64,000 bases of DNA from Linum tenue (Eukaryota > Streptophyta > Magnoliopsida > Malpighiales > Linaceae): contig CAMGYJ010000004.1 in the NCBI GenBank assembly GCA_946122785.1, positions 18,188,150 through 18,252,149 on the forward strand, read 5' to 3'. Positions within the stretch are counted from its first letter, which is position 1; each line of letters begins with the position of its first letter. Shown here one piece after another: positions 11,559-22,594 of this stretch. The position numbers were made by a program, and so were the translations under genes. A model generated the notes under the pieces. The model was given only the letters and a program-made list of their open reading frames with translations, was not told where the DNA came from and did no database searches.

Positions 11559-13824
11559 GTTAGACTGGACAGCGGCATAATCGATTGAGGTAAATTTTCG
11601 CTTACAATGTCCACAATTCTTTTGTGAAGTATTTCAGGAACCTAACACTCTTGGTCTTTCTTATGCAGATCAGAAACCTACATTCCCTTGTGGCTGACTT
11701 GGGAGAATATCAGCTATCTATGAAAAGGGAATTGAAGGATGATATGAACGACATTAAGACAACACTACATTCGTTATGGGACCTGCTGATTGGGAGGTCA
11801 GATCAGAACTGTGAAAATGGCAGGCGGAAGAAGAATCACGATGTGGTTGAAGTTTTGAACATAAGTTCTAATAGCTCCTCATTGGCAACAAGGAGTAAAA
11901 ATAATGCGACAAACACAGCATCAAGGAGAAAGGTTGTATAGTCTCCTCCCTCTTCTGTTTCTGTATTATTTGCTTTTCTTTTTGGTATACGGATTTTAAT
12001 ACAATTGTTAAACGATAGGGGAAAGGTTTTATGAGGTCTCCAATTAAGTTGCGGAGTCCTATTAGGACCCGTCAATATACAGAGAGGAGAGACGGCAAAA
12101 CGCAGGTGGTTGGCCTCTTCATCACTATGAAGGCCCTATTAGAAATAGATCGGAAGTTGATCAACCACGTTTTTTATCCGAAAAATAATGCAAGGTATTT
12201 AAATAACTTTGTTTCATTGTAATTACTTTAGTAGAATCCATTTTTTTCAAAAATTAAGGGCACCCGTGAAAGATTAAATTGTCTATTTTTTGGTTGTAGT
12301 GAGGTGTTTGTCAAATCTCCATGGTTTCATTTGAACCGTGAAGAGGTTAATGTCTTACAGCCAGAAATACCATTGTCAACCAAGGTTCGTATACAACTCA
12401 TCTTGTCTTTATAAATGGGCATAGTTAACGAGCAAGCCTTTTTACATAATATACTTTATGGTTTATATATTTGTGCAGGTCATCACTATGTGCGTTGACC
12501 TGTTAACGATGCTGGAGATGCATAATGAGAAACGTGTGAATTGGTTCTTACCTCCTACATTTGCTGTAAGTTCATTAGTTTTATACTGTCCTATTCGGCA
12601 TATTTTGGCAGCATTGATCATGGAGGTGGTAAAACAGGTTATAGTCTGTACTGAATAGGATAACTTTTGATTCGTTAAAACTTTCGCCCTTTTGAATGAT
12701 TTGGTAATGATGCCAAACTGTACTCAATTGTCGTTACTTGTGGATCTTGTTAACTAATGTGAACGGTTTTATGCCTGTTGCTGTCCAATAAGTCTCATAC
12801 TTAACTAGTTATTGTTACAACTAGTTATTTGCAATCTTATGAAGGTATAAAAAGAGTGAACCAGTTGTTAAACTACTTATGATTTGATATATTTATACTT
12901 TCAGGTGTACAGTGCTACTGGGGATCGTGTCTTTGCTGCGTCTAGGAAAACAATGAAAACCGTATACTGTTCTGAGGAATTCAATGATTGTGAGAAGGTA
13001 ACTTGTGGTAAATGATGGGAACTTCTTAAAATAGCGTACCTGATAGCATTTCTGTTGAGTCTTACGTAATATGTGTACATGTCAGATTTTCGTCCCTGTT
13101 CTGCTGGACAACCACATCTTTCTATGTGTTTTTTACCTGAAGAAAGAGGTGATAGATATCTGGGATTCACTTCCAAACTATATGGATTCAGTTAGGAGGA
13201 ACGGAAAAGTGTTACAGATCGTAAGTCATGTTCGGTATATGATCAAACATACTTAGTTATTCAATTTCGTACATCTGCCGACAAATCTTGTGCTTCATGT
13301 AGGCGAAACAACTGGACTCAATCTATTTGGAGTCAGTTTTTAGTCGCTTTGAATACTGTATGCTGTCCACTTTCACCATAGAAGAGGTTGTTAATTCCCC
13401 AAGACAGAAGAATGGGTAAGGTTATTGATTTTGTCACAGATGACTTGTTTTGATTGCAATGTGCTCTTTGATTTCATTTTTGTTTTGAATGTTTTGGGGC
13501 AGGTTTGATTGTGCGGTCTTTGTCTTGAAGTTGCTGCGATCTGGTAGCTATATGGATTAGTCCGCACGGGCAATGAGAAAGAAGGTGGTTGCTAGCCCTT
13601 ATCTTGTTATTATTGTAGTTAAAGGGTTTTAGTTATTTTCTTATGCATTTCATTTACATTTTCAGTTTGACTCACACGAGGAGAGGCTTGATTTAGCATT
13701 GTATCTACTGAACCATGAGAAGAATTCAGTTCGGGATGCTATCCATCACAAAGTACTCATGGAAAGTGTGGACCGAGACGATTTTGTTGACGACGGTTTG
13801 GAAAGGAGTCAGACTCTAGAGTAA
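11559..13824 (+). pseudogene. Ulp1-like C48 cysteine protease gene, about ten exons, late stop
   Basis: Exons with consensus GT-AG borders and matching phases: 11,559-11,589 (tentative), 11,669-11,932, 12,019-12,194, 12,300-12,384, 12,479-12,565, 12,905-12,997, 13,086-13,220, 13,303-13,415, 13,503-13,584 and 13,666-13,824. The second is a coiled-coil region. Later exons give WFLPPTFA, KIFVPVLLDNHIFLCVF, VIDIWDSLPNY and, across a junction, PRQKNG/FDCAVFVLKLL. These hold the His, Asp, Gln and Cys of a Ulp1/SENP protease, which cleaves SUMO or SUMO-like proteins. An in-frame TAG at 13,558-13,560 lies 15 codons past the Cys, before the last conserved block (EERLDLALYLLN). The N-terminal domain present at 31,403-32,047 is not seen upstream. 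Possibly just dead; a shortened active protein is not excluded. Confidence 0.8.
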
Positions 13825-14035
13825 CTAGGAAAATATTTTTATGTCTTTGTTTTCCTCCCCCAAAGAATCGGACCTGTACTAGTTGTTGGAGGGTGCTTCT
13901 TTTGGTGTTTGCCTTTTTTTTAAAACGATCATAACTCTCTTTTATCTCGAGGAAAGTTATTGCTTTGGACTTCCCAAGTTTGATTTTTGTTGGATCCCTT
14001 TGCAGTGTTTTTCAATTTGTCAAGATTTAAGGGCA
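13825..14035. other. 3' flank of the Ulp1-like gene
   Basis: T-rich sequence after the stop codon. It probably contains the polyadenylation region of the plus-strand Ulp1-like gene. No other feature was seen. Confidence 0.3.
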
Positions 14036-14039
14036 GGGC

Positions 14040-14335
14040 TGTGATGGCAGGTGGGTACGGGGGAGGAGGTGGAGATTGCAACAGCAAACTGGGTTCCGGG
14101 ATGTCACCCAAATCCTCCAATGGTGCTGCCGTCAGCTCATCTTTGGGAAGGTGCCACAGTAGCAGGGTTGATGGATGAGGAGCCTGGGACGTGGTGTGAT
14201 GAGTGCTTAGCTAATTGCTTCACTCCGGAGGTTGGTCGGGCAATCAAAGCGATCGTCCTTCCTCGATTGCCTATTCGGGATAAACTAGTCTGGCATGAGG
14301 ACCGATCCATGGTGGTGCAGTTGGCATGTGTTGGT
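14040..14335 (+). pseudogene. LINE fragment, C-terminal zf-RVT region
   Basis: A plus-strand frame reads WVPGCHPNPPM, then AGLMDEEPGTWCDECLANCF, VGRAIKAIVLPRLPIRDKLV and WHEDRSM. This is the pattern of the region between reverse transcriptase and RNase H of plant LINEs (a 'W-x-P-G' opening, then 'W-x(n)-F-x(n)-I-x-x-I-x-L', then 'D-x-L-x-W'). Nothing else of the element is recognisable here, so it is an isolated scrap lying between the two Ulp1-like genes. Confidence 0.55.
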
Positions 14336-14649
14336 TGTAGAATCCTGGTGTTGTACGTGTTTGTTCTTATTGTTTGCAGTTTTGATGGCAAATTCTGTGG
14401 CAATGAGCAGCGTAAGGTGAAACTGGCTGACCCAAGACTGGGAAGACCACTTGCTGCTTGTTGATTTTTTCTAAACTGTCTTCTCAACGGCTAGAGTTCA
14501 TCTGCTGGTTCACTTGAAAAGAAATGGAAGGAAGAGAAGGGGATATGCAAAAATTGATCTGGTTGCTTAAAGAATTCTGGTTTGCCACTACTTGGTGTCT
14601 GCATTTCTGTCCCGTGTTTGTTTGAGAGTGCTGCAGATGCTCTAAATGA

Positions 14650-14775
14650 CAAATTTGCATAAAGAAAAGAAAAAAAGAGTGTAAGGTGGATTGAACCCAC
14701 TACCTTATGCATGTAAATATTCCAAATTGTCAATTAATTCAGAGTCTTAAACCACTAGGCTGGTCGCCTGCCATT
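14650..14775 (-). repeat. tRNA-derived SINE-like sequence
   Basis: On the minus strand, 'cctagtggtttaagactc' resembles an A box, and about 60 bases further on 'gtagtgggttcaatccacc' resembles a B box (GGTTCAATCC) with a pairing arm around it. This spacing is longer than in a functional tRNA and no acceptor stem closes, so a SINE head is more likely than a tRNA gene. Confidence 0.45.
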
Positions 14776-15890
14776 CATAATGAAAGTAATCTCTTCTATT
14801 TTTATACAGACATTTGAGTAATGACTAAGGAGCCCATTCGTTTAACAGTGAGTGAGCTACCTTGAAACTTCTCAAGCCTCGTTGGTTGTCCAGAATAATG
14901 ACAGTTTCATGATAAATTGAGTCCACTTCAAGAACCTACTGGAAACACCTCGCGTGAAGAGTAGGACAAATAGACACTGAGATTTTCAAGAGCAAAGTTT
15001 CTAGTAAATCAAGCTAGTCAATAAAAACAGAACAACTATCATTCTCCTCCCATTGATCTGAGTTTTGTTTCCAAAATTAAGCATGGGTGTGAAGGTTCCA
15101 CATCATGCTAATCTGATGAGGAAAATTGGTAGTTCTATACATTGATTGACTAGTGTAAAACGACTACTCAATCAAAATATAACATTCGTCAACACTAGCT
15201 GGTCTGAGTCTGCTTTAATGAAAACTGAGTGGAATCTTCCATCTAGTAATGACTGAACTTCAAAGCCTATGCTACCATATGTTGGTTGTAGTTCTTTGGT
15301 CCGTAATGGTCACTGGTACGCTTCAAAACCTTGCGGCACAAGTAACAGTAGTGTATTTGGCATCCGAACCACCAAATACATGTGCTTGTCATTTTCCGGC
15401 TGCCCAATATCATTACAATGCATGTTATTAGTTAAAAGTAGACATCAACGACGAACCAAAATTCAGAAACCAGCAAAGGAATAACATGACAGGAAAGACG
15501 AAACCTATGTGCATTCTAAGATAACTTATTAATAACCAAACTATTCAAAAACACACGAGAGATGACAAGCTAAAAATCATACCAGGATATAATCTCTTGT
15601 GCAATATTCTACTCCATCATTCCAGAATCTGCTACTTGGAGCTTGTTTTTGATAACCTGAAATCTTTGGTCCCTCAAACAGGAAGTGAATGAAGTAGACA
15701 GAAAACAACGAGTACAAGAAGCAGCCTAAGAATAGAGCCAAAACAAAATGCGCAGTTGCTGCAATATGGAAAACCAGCAGTACCCATCAACGAAACAAGC
15801 ACACAAACAAAACCACTAGCCACACCATATCAACCTCTCATAAAGAATTAAAACAAATCGAGGTCCCCCATATTCAAACCCACAACGTTC
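14776..15890. other. no gene seen
   Basis: The region holds no conserved frame on either strand and no clear repeat. It is the space between the two facing Ulp1-like genes, so their 3' ends and terminators may be here. Confidence 0.4.
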
Positions 15891-15896
15891 CCACAA

Positions 15897-18800
15897 CTAA
15901 ACAGTATCAGGATTATTAATAAAAGTCCAACGCAATAGCCTAGCCATGTTTATTCTTCTAAAGAGTCTATAATTATTGAACAAGGAAAACCAACTACAAC
16001 TTATAAGTAGTAAAATTCCCATTTTTTTGGGTGTTTCGCTCCTCTCAACAGTACCCTCAACTTCATCAATTCTTTCACCACTTTCCCTTACAACTTTCCG
16101 GTGAAGCACATCTTTAATCTCATTGTCCTTGTTATTCAGCAAATACAATGCTAGATCAAGCCTCTCATCTTGACTCTCAAACTGAAAGTAGAAACGAAAA
16201 CAAAAGGTATAAGAAAAATATCAAAACTCAAGAGATGAGAAAGTTGGGAAGAAACTGGCCTTCTTCTTCATTTTACGTGCACAATCATCTAAGCACCCAC
16301 TGTTTCTCATCAACTTCGCCACGAAAAGACCACAGTCAACCCTGCAGGACCAATAGTCAAACTTAAAATGACAGTTATTAGCCTACTATATAACTAACAT
16401 AAAAAATGAGCACAAATTTCGTACGCTTACCCATTCTTCTATCGTGGAGCGTTAACCACTATTTCAGTAGTGAAAGATTCCAGCAAGTTGACCTCCAACT
16501 TTTTAATAATCTTGACCATAACCAGAGAGTCTAGTGCTTTCGCCTACGTGACAAAGAGTACCCAGTTTACCAAACAAAAAAAGGTACAGAAACAATATAA
16601 AGTTTTAGGAGATAACTGACTTACTACTTGTGATAGTTTTTCTTCCCTCCTGCCCGGATCGAGAAAGTTCGGATATGAATCCCATATTTGTTTGACCTCC
16701 TTCGTAAGGTCAAATATGCTGAGAAAAAAGTGATTGTCCAGCAGAATGGGAACAAAAATCTACAAAATATATGTAATAATTAACAACTCGGAGCAAAAAT
16801 AAACCAATTACAACATCCAGCTAAGACCACATAACAAGATTGATACCTTCTCACAGTCGTTGAAATCTTCTGAACAGTACACGCGTCTAATCTTCTCCTC
16901 AGAATATCCACGCACAGACATCTAAAAGACATTCTCACAGATGTAATAATTGCTTACAAGATTATCATGCAAATACACCACAGAAGGCATCAAAAATATT
17001 TATACTTACAGAAAAGGCTGGTGGTAAGAACCATCGCACACGTTTTTCCTTACGAAACTCTTGTAGAGTTAAGAAGTCCACACACATGGTAATAACCTGT
17101 CCAAGTATCCCAAATATAATCACAATCACATAAAACACACAAGCTTTTTGCATATTATTCTATCTAGTTTTGTAAATCCAAAAGAAGTTTTACACTAACC
17201 TGAGAAGACAACATTAAATCTGGTGCTAATCCCTTAAATTGTGCCCGATTCAGATTAAACCATGGAGATCTTACAAGCTCCTCACTGGAAATTAAAAACA
17301 ATCAATAACCAATTTGCAATTACAAAGAATTTGAATAATAGGCACTTCCATTAACAAATACTAACATAAGTAATTGGAAAAGATAGATTTAATACCACTC
17401 ATCTTTTGACTGGTCAAACACATGGGTTATCAAAATCATATCCATTGGGCATGCGCGAGAGGAGGTTGTAAAGGGTCCAATGGAATACATTTTTTTATTT
17501 CTCATTTCATTGTATATCCTTGTCAAAATGTGACTTCTCACTTTGACAGGCGGCTTCACGCCACCCTTTCCCTATTGAAAACAAAAACAATTAAATAACT
17601 AATAGAAACATAATCAAGTCAAAATATGACAGTACAACAAACCTTTTCCCTTGCACTTGCAGCTTTGTCTGACATCTTGGGTGCAGTGGTTCTTGACAAG
17701 GAGCATGAGCTATCCGTGCTGATGTTAATAACCTCCACTCCCTTGTATTTGTTGTGCTTCATACCACTTTCGCAGGGATCACCATATCTGATGGTAGCAA
17801 ACTTCTCCATCAACCAGTCAGTTAAAGAATCTAGCGATCTCCTCAACTCGCTTATGTTTTGCTCCATATCATTCTTCAACGCTAACTGATTCACTTTCAA
17901 CTCTTCCATAAGAGCATATAGTTTTGACATCTACATATGAAACATCAAAGAGTTGCTTAACAATCTTTTTGGATAGAATTTGTTTATTTTTTGGTCAGTG
18001 GGTGAGTGCAATTTTTTATACATAAAAAATAGAGTACATGGAAAGAAAGATAGAAAACACAATGAGAAAACAAATGATGACAGCTTAAAACAAAAGAAGA
18101 TAAGCCAAAAATTTGTGCAAAATTGTGATATGTGAATTCAATCATTGTTATTTGGGTTGCAGCCTTTGGAAATTGTACAGAGAGTTGCAGCTCATAAGCA
18201 GAAGGGAAGTTATAAGGCTATAGACAAAATTATATGATTCCTCATCTACAGTTATGCCTTTGCATCTAAGTTATAAGCTGGATTTTGATTGTAATAGTAT
18301 CTTATTGTATTTTTCAGTCCTAAATTTTTTAATTACTAAAATTGATTTTAGTTGTACCAAACAACACATTAAATACACTTCTATATATCCAAGCTCAGGA
18401 ATTGCAAGCAGTAGCAGCAGAAGGATCATAAAGACAGCAGGACAGGATCATAGATGGTCGAGCAATGAAATTCAAAACGAGTGAAAATTGAGTAAGGAAA
18501 TAAATAGCACAACTACCCATTTGAGGTAATAAGATTACATTTGTTTAGTTTTGATGTTGCCGCATAACCAACTTGAAGGAGACCTTGATCTGCAGTAGCA
18601 GATTTAGACTAGCTGATAGGTTTGATAAAGTAGGCTATCTGGGATTTCAGTTCTGAGTCCCAGATTATTGTTTTATCCAGCAAATTTTGACTAACAAATA
18701 CATATGCTATCATCCTTTTTGAACAAAGCTGGGGCCAAATAACTTCAAAATCACGAAAATATGGTGAAATATCAGCTGAAAAAGGAATGTCAAGTTAGGG

Positions 18801-19043
18801 AAGATGATTCTTTTATGGAAGACGGTTCAGCGAAGGTATACTCTGAGGGACTCCTAAATTATACAGGGAGTGGTATTCAAGTTCAACAGACGCCACTTCT
18901 ACCAGCTAAGCAATTATTTGACAAAGACACTACAATTGTCACTACAAACAACCAAAAATACAAAAAGGTATTTTGAAAATAGTAAGTGATTACCTGGTTA
19001 ATCTCATTTGAGCCATTTGATTCTGGCGTTCTCTTGTCCAAGC
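15897..19043 (-). pseudogene. second Ulp1-like C48 protease gene, inverted relative to the first, broken
   Basis: This is the paralogue of the gene at 11,559-13,824, read leftwards with nearly the same exon plan: 19,043-18,994, 17,936-17,643, 17,571-17,396, 17,284-17,200, 17,096-17,011, 16,924-16,848, 16,759-16,624, 16,543-16,431, 16,341-16,261 and 16,181-15,897. Matching blocks include VITMCVDFLTLQEF, VRWFLPPAFS, KIFVPILLDNHFFLSIF, IWDSYPNFLD, KNG/VDCGLFVAKLM and DERLDLALYLLNN. The conserved Gln before KNG is a TAG stop (16,439-16,441), so the active site is cut in two. The donor after 16,261 has GC instead of GT. Sequence identity to the other copy is only moderate, so the two are not a recent duplication. 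Inactive as a protease. Confidence 0.8.
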
Positions 19044-19099
19044 TGGAACAAAAACACAACAATTTAGGCAGAGCCATAAGAGAAGTTCATTAAGCAAAT

Positions 19100-20170
19100 A
19101 ACCAGATCAGATAAACACAGAACGAACCCTTCCATTGCACCAAATGATGTTTCTGTTGGTTTGAAAAGCCTACGACATATACAAATACAAACCAAAATAT
19201 ATATATAGGAACCTATAACTAGTTGAGATAAGGAGCAGTTCTAGTTCTGTTGGGGTTCCTTAGTTTTCTAATTCAAAAATTATTCACATGACTTATCCAC
19301 GGCAACTGAACACAAAAATTATAAATAAGTAGAAGATTTGGGAGGGCATTTAAGATAACTACACTAAGTTTGAAACCATCAACTACAAATTATGTTGTTC
19401 ACCCAATCTTAACAATCTAATGCGTTCGGCAATTATCCAACAAATACCCAAATCACAAGGATACCGAAGACTTATCTCATAGAAGCTGAAAGGGGATTCT
19501 AGGTAACGTATCCCTTGATTGCCACTGACCACAATGGGTATTTCGAGTGAGTCGCCGATCTTCGTGCTCAAGGCTGAACAACGGCAACGGATCGATTGCC
19601 ACGGTAGGGACGTTGTTGGGAATGACAGGGTAGCCAGACGATTTTGATGACGGACGGAAGGTGGTTCAGGAATTGTGTAGCCATGGATGGGGAAATTGAA
19701 TCGGCGGTGGTTAAAACAAGAGGGGAGGAGCCTTGACGACTATGGCGATTTCGAGGGTGTCGGGATTTGGGTAGTGATGGCCGACCAGCGATAATGGTGG
19801 TTTATTGGCACAACAGAGACGTGACCTGGCAGCGGCAACTGGGTTGACGACGGTGTTGACATTGATTGTCAGGGATTTGGGATGTGGGTGGTTATGGTCG
19901 ATCGGCCGCAATGGCGATGGTGATTGTGGATTCACGCGGCAGAAATGATGCTGTTGATGAGCAGAAGGCGACTACAGGGATGATGATGCAGCTGATTTTG
20001 CCAGACGAAGTTGGGATTTTGCTGGTGAGGTCGATCGACGAAAACAACGTGGTGGTGGAGTGCCGCGACGGAAGGGTTTCCTTGATTTACAATGGAAAGA
20101 CATGGAAGGGAACGACTGTCCTGCCTTTTGCCTTCTGTTTCTTTTTGTTTTTTTTAATGTTTTATTAATT
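19100..20170. other. 5' region of the minus-strand Ulp1-like gene, CpG-rich
   Basis: From 19,540 to 20,120 the sequence is rich in CG and GGTGG words, unlike its AT-rich neighbours. A plus-strand frame of 100 residues (19,866-20,168) and minus-strand frames cover it, but none resembles a known protein. Its position upstream of the first minus-strand exon suggests a promoter and leader. Confidence 0.3.
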
Positions 20171-21612
20171 GAATTACTAAACCGGAGTCGACCAATAAAT
20201 CACCAACTCAACCGGCTACAATAAAGTGGCGGTACTAGTGCAGTGACTGCACCATAGAATTCCCCGTGTTATGGATCCAAAAGACGATGAACTATAGGAT
20301 ACTATATATAAATATAGTAATGTTTGGAGAATTACCGTTCCAAAACCTCTAGATTGTAAACAATTAAGATATTTTGCCCTTTCGAATGGTTGGGGAAAAA
20401 ATTTACTACAGTTCTAAAAAACACACCTAGACACTCGTCTAAGTTCGTCTAGTCGCAAGTTAGAAAGAAAATACTTTGCTTTGGCAAACAGCAGTGGAGA
20501 AGACACATTGAACACGTTGTGGTCTCAGTGACGCCTAGTTAGCATTGAGTTACGTCTCAAAATGATGTCACGATGTCTTTTTCTACCTTTTGCTATGCTA
20601 CTAGAAATAACGGTTTTGATTTATTTACCGTTAAACTAGAATATAGTTAGAGACGATTATATTTAGAGTAGCTTCTTTCTTTTTTGGTGATATTAGATTT
20701 CTACATGTTATAAAATATATAATAAAAAAATGTTAAGAACATTCAAGCACAGTCTTACTCCATGTTTGTTCAATTACTCTTTTACCCGCATATGCAATAT
20801 AGACATTGAGTTCCGCATATGAATTGTGTAATTAATCGTTGTTCAAGGTTCGAACACAACTTCTCTCTTTCAGAAAATACGAACCGACTAAAACCCACCA
20901 TTATCGGGTTTGGGCCCAAATCCAACTAACAAAAGAGATCAAGTGAGAATAATGTCGCGTAAATTAAAGGGTAATGATTATTTATTAGCCAAATCTTTTT
21001 CCGATTCTTTTTAATTAGCAAAACCTATCAAAATGCTATTAATTAGCCATAACGTTAACTCTCCGTTAACTTTTCTATTTAACGATGGTGAGCTGTCATA
21101 TGTGGGACTGAGTTGGAAGGAATATTCTGACGTGCCACTGAGTGAAAACCTCAATTTCTCCAATAATTTAACTATATTTTATCATATACGATTTTTTTAG
21201 TCTTTTAATGAAAATAACGAATATTTCTAATGTTTTCATACAAATTACATACCGAATGGGTCGATCTATCCCGACCAGTGCCCCATGATAAATTACCCGA
21301 CATGGACCCAACCTGCCACGAGACAAGTATGGATATTGACATACCTGCCTCAGACCTATTCATTGTCATTCCTAGCACAAATGTCAACTTAAGAAGACGA
21401 AAGGTTAGTCTTGTAAAATAAAAAATAAAAAAGGAAGACGAAGGTTAGTATCACAATCTAATATTTCAATGTTAGGATCAGTACTTATTCCACATTCCAA
21501 TTCCACGTTCTAATTGAAAATACTTCGGACATTGATACTCTTTACTCATGTAATGTAGCATAAGAGAAAATTCAAACCAAACAGTGTGCACGAACCCTCA
21601 AAATTTCTAGCT
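20171..21612. other. AT-rich intergenic DNA
   Basis: No conserved gene is visible. At 21,045-21,090 there is a run of nested palindromic words around AACGTTAAC and CCGTTAAC. The remainder is AT-rich and carries only short non-conserved frames. Confidence 0.4.
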
Positions 21613-22455
21613 TTAACTGTCCTCTTGGTAATCCGGGTTCTCCTTCAGGATCACAAATCCTTCCAAAATTGGCGACAGTGGAATGTACCTGAAGAACAAA
21701 AACACCACCACCAAAAGTATATCAAGAAAACGCTGGGAAAATTAGTTGTCCTCCTGAGAGAGCATGAGCCGGTTCTCTACAAATCAATGCAGAAAAGCAA
21801 AGAAGAACATCTTACTTCTCCATCGCTAGCTCAGCTCTGTCGCCAGCAGCCAATAGAACCGGCGTTGAATGGGTCTGGAAACCTGTTATGGTTTTGGGTC
21901 GACCAGCTTGGCCAACCACATCTACAGCCTGTCCGACCCGTACAGGAACGGATAGAGGCTTCAAATTCTCATCCACCGTCATCAACATTCTTGGCTGCAA
22001 CAGAAGCAAACCCACCAACACAATAATTAAAGCACCAAATTATAGTCATTTATTGGTTTTACATGACATGAAACAGAGGTACCGTACCTGCATTGCTAAG
22101 ACGAGGAAGTAGAGGACGATGTGATATCTCCCCAGTACCATGGCCTTCATTTCAAGACAAGCATGCAAAAAGGTAACTAAACCTGCAAGCGCCACACTGC
22201 ACACAAAGAAGGGAAATATTCCTCAAACAGAATCAGGTAAAGAGCGGTAAACACCTTCCCATCCTGATGATTAATGAGAATCAGAGCAAAAAAAAAAAAT
22301 ATTGTAGCTCTCCAGCAGGTCACTAATTACGGTGATAGCAAGAACCTATCATAGTGATACGGATTAAGAGTCAACAAACCCTTGCCTAAGTGCACAAGGC
22401 CTTGAGCAATTCTTACCTACAGAAGCCAGATAACAAGCACTCAGAACTCAGACAT
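21613..22455 (-). pseudogene. RPN1: 26S proteasome subunit RPN1 gene, last four exons (left of the MULE)
   Basis: Exons 22,416-22,331 (VRIAQGLVHLGKGLLTLNPY), 22,196-22,088 (ALAGLVTFLHACLEMKAMVL, then VLYFLVLAMQ), 21,994-21,816 ([50 protein letters not shown]) and 21,688-21,613 (YIPLSPILEGFVILKENPDY, stop TAA at 21,615). These are the highly conserved C-terminus of RPN1 (PSMD2), the base subunit of the 19S regulatory particle that receives ubiquitin and UBL-domain shuttle proteins. All splice sites are consensus and phases join correctly. The exons immediately upstream are not adjacent: the intron before 22,416 is split by a 13.3-kb MULE, and the earlier exons resume at 35,911. The gene is also 5'-truncated and frameshifted there, hence a pseudogene. 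Confidence 0.92.
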
Positions 22456-22464
22456 TATGTACAA
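22456..22464. repeat. target-site duplication, left copy (TATGTACAA)
   Basis: The nine bases TATGTACAA directly precede the left terminal inverted repeat and are repeated exactly after the right one at 35,803-35,811. A 9-bp duplication is typical of Mutator-like elements. Confidence 0.9.
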
Positions 22465-22510
22465 GAGCCCTTCTAGTGTGCTCTATAGCACCCATGCTAT
22501 AAAAAAGGTG
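22465..22510 (+). repeat. left terminal inverted repeat of the MULE
   Basis: It starts GAGCCCTTCTAGTGTGCT, then CTATAGCACCCATGCTATAAA. It pairs with 35,757-35,802 with scattered mismatches; the best matching core is TAGTGTGCT-x-TATAG and TGCTATAAAA. Confidence 0.85.
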
Positions 22511-22594
22511 ACCTGTTGAGGAGGTAAACCCACTAAATGACTGGTCCCACATCATTAATGGCAATCTTGTAAATAATGAATCAATGTATACAAG

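Noticed and set aside
14668..14775. A functional tRNA gene
   Set aside because: The A and B boxes are too far apart and no acceptor stem closes.
21586..22026. A 146-residue plus-strand protein
   Set aside because: It is antisense to the well-identified RPN1 exons and their intron.
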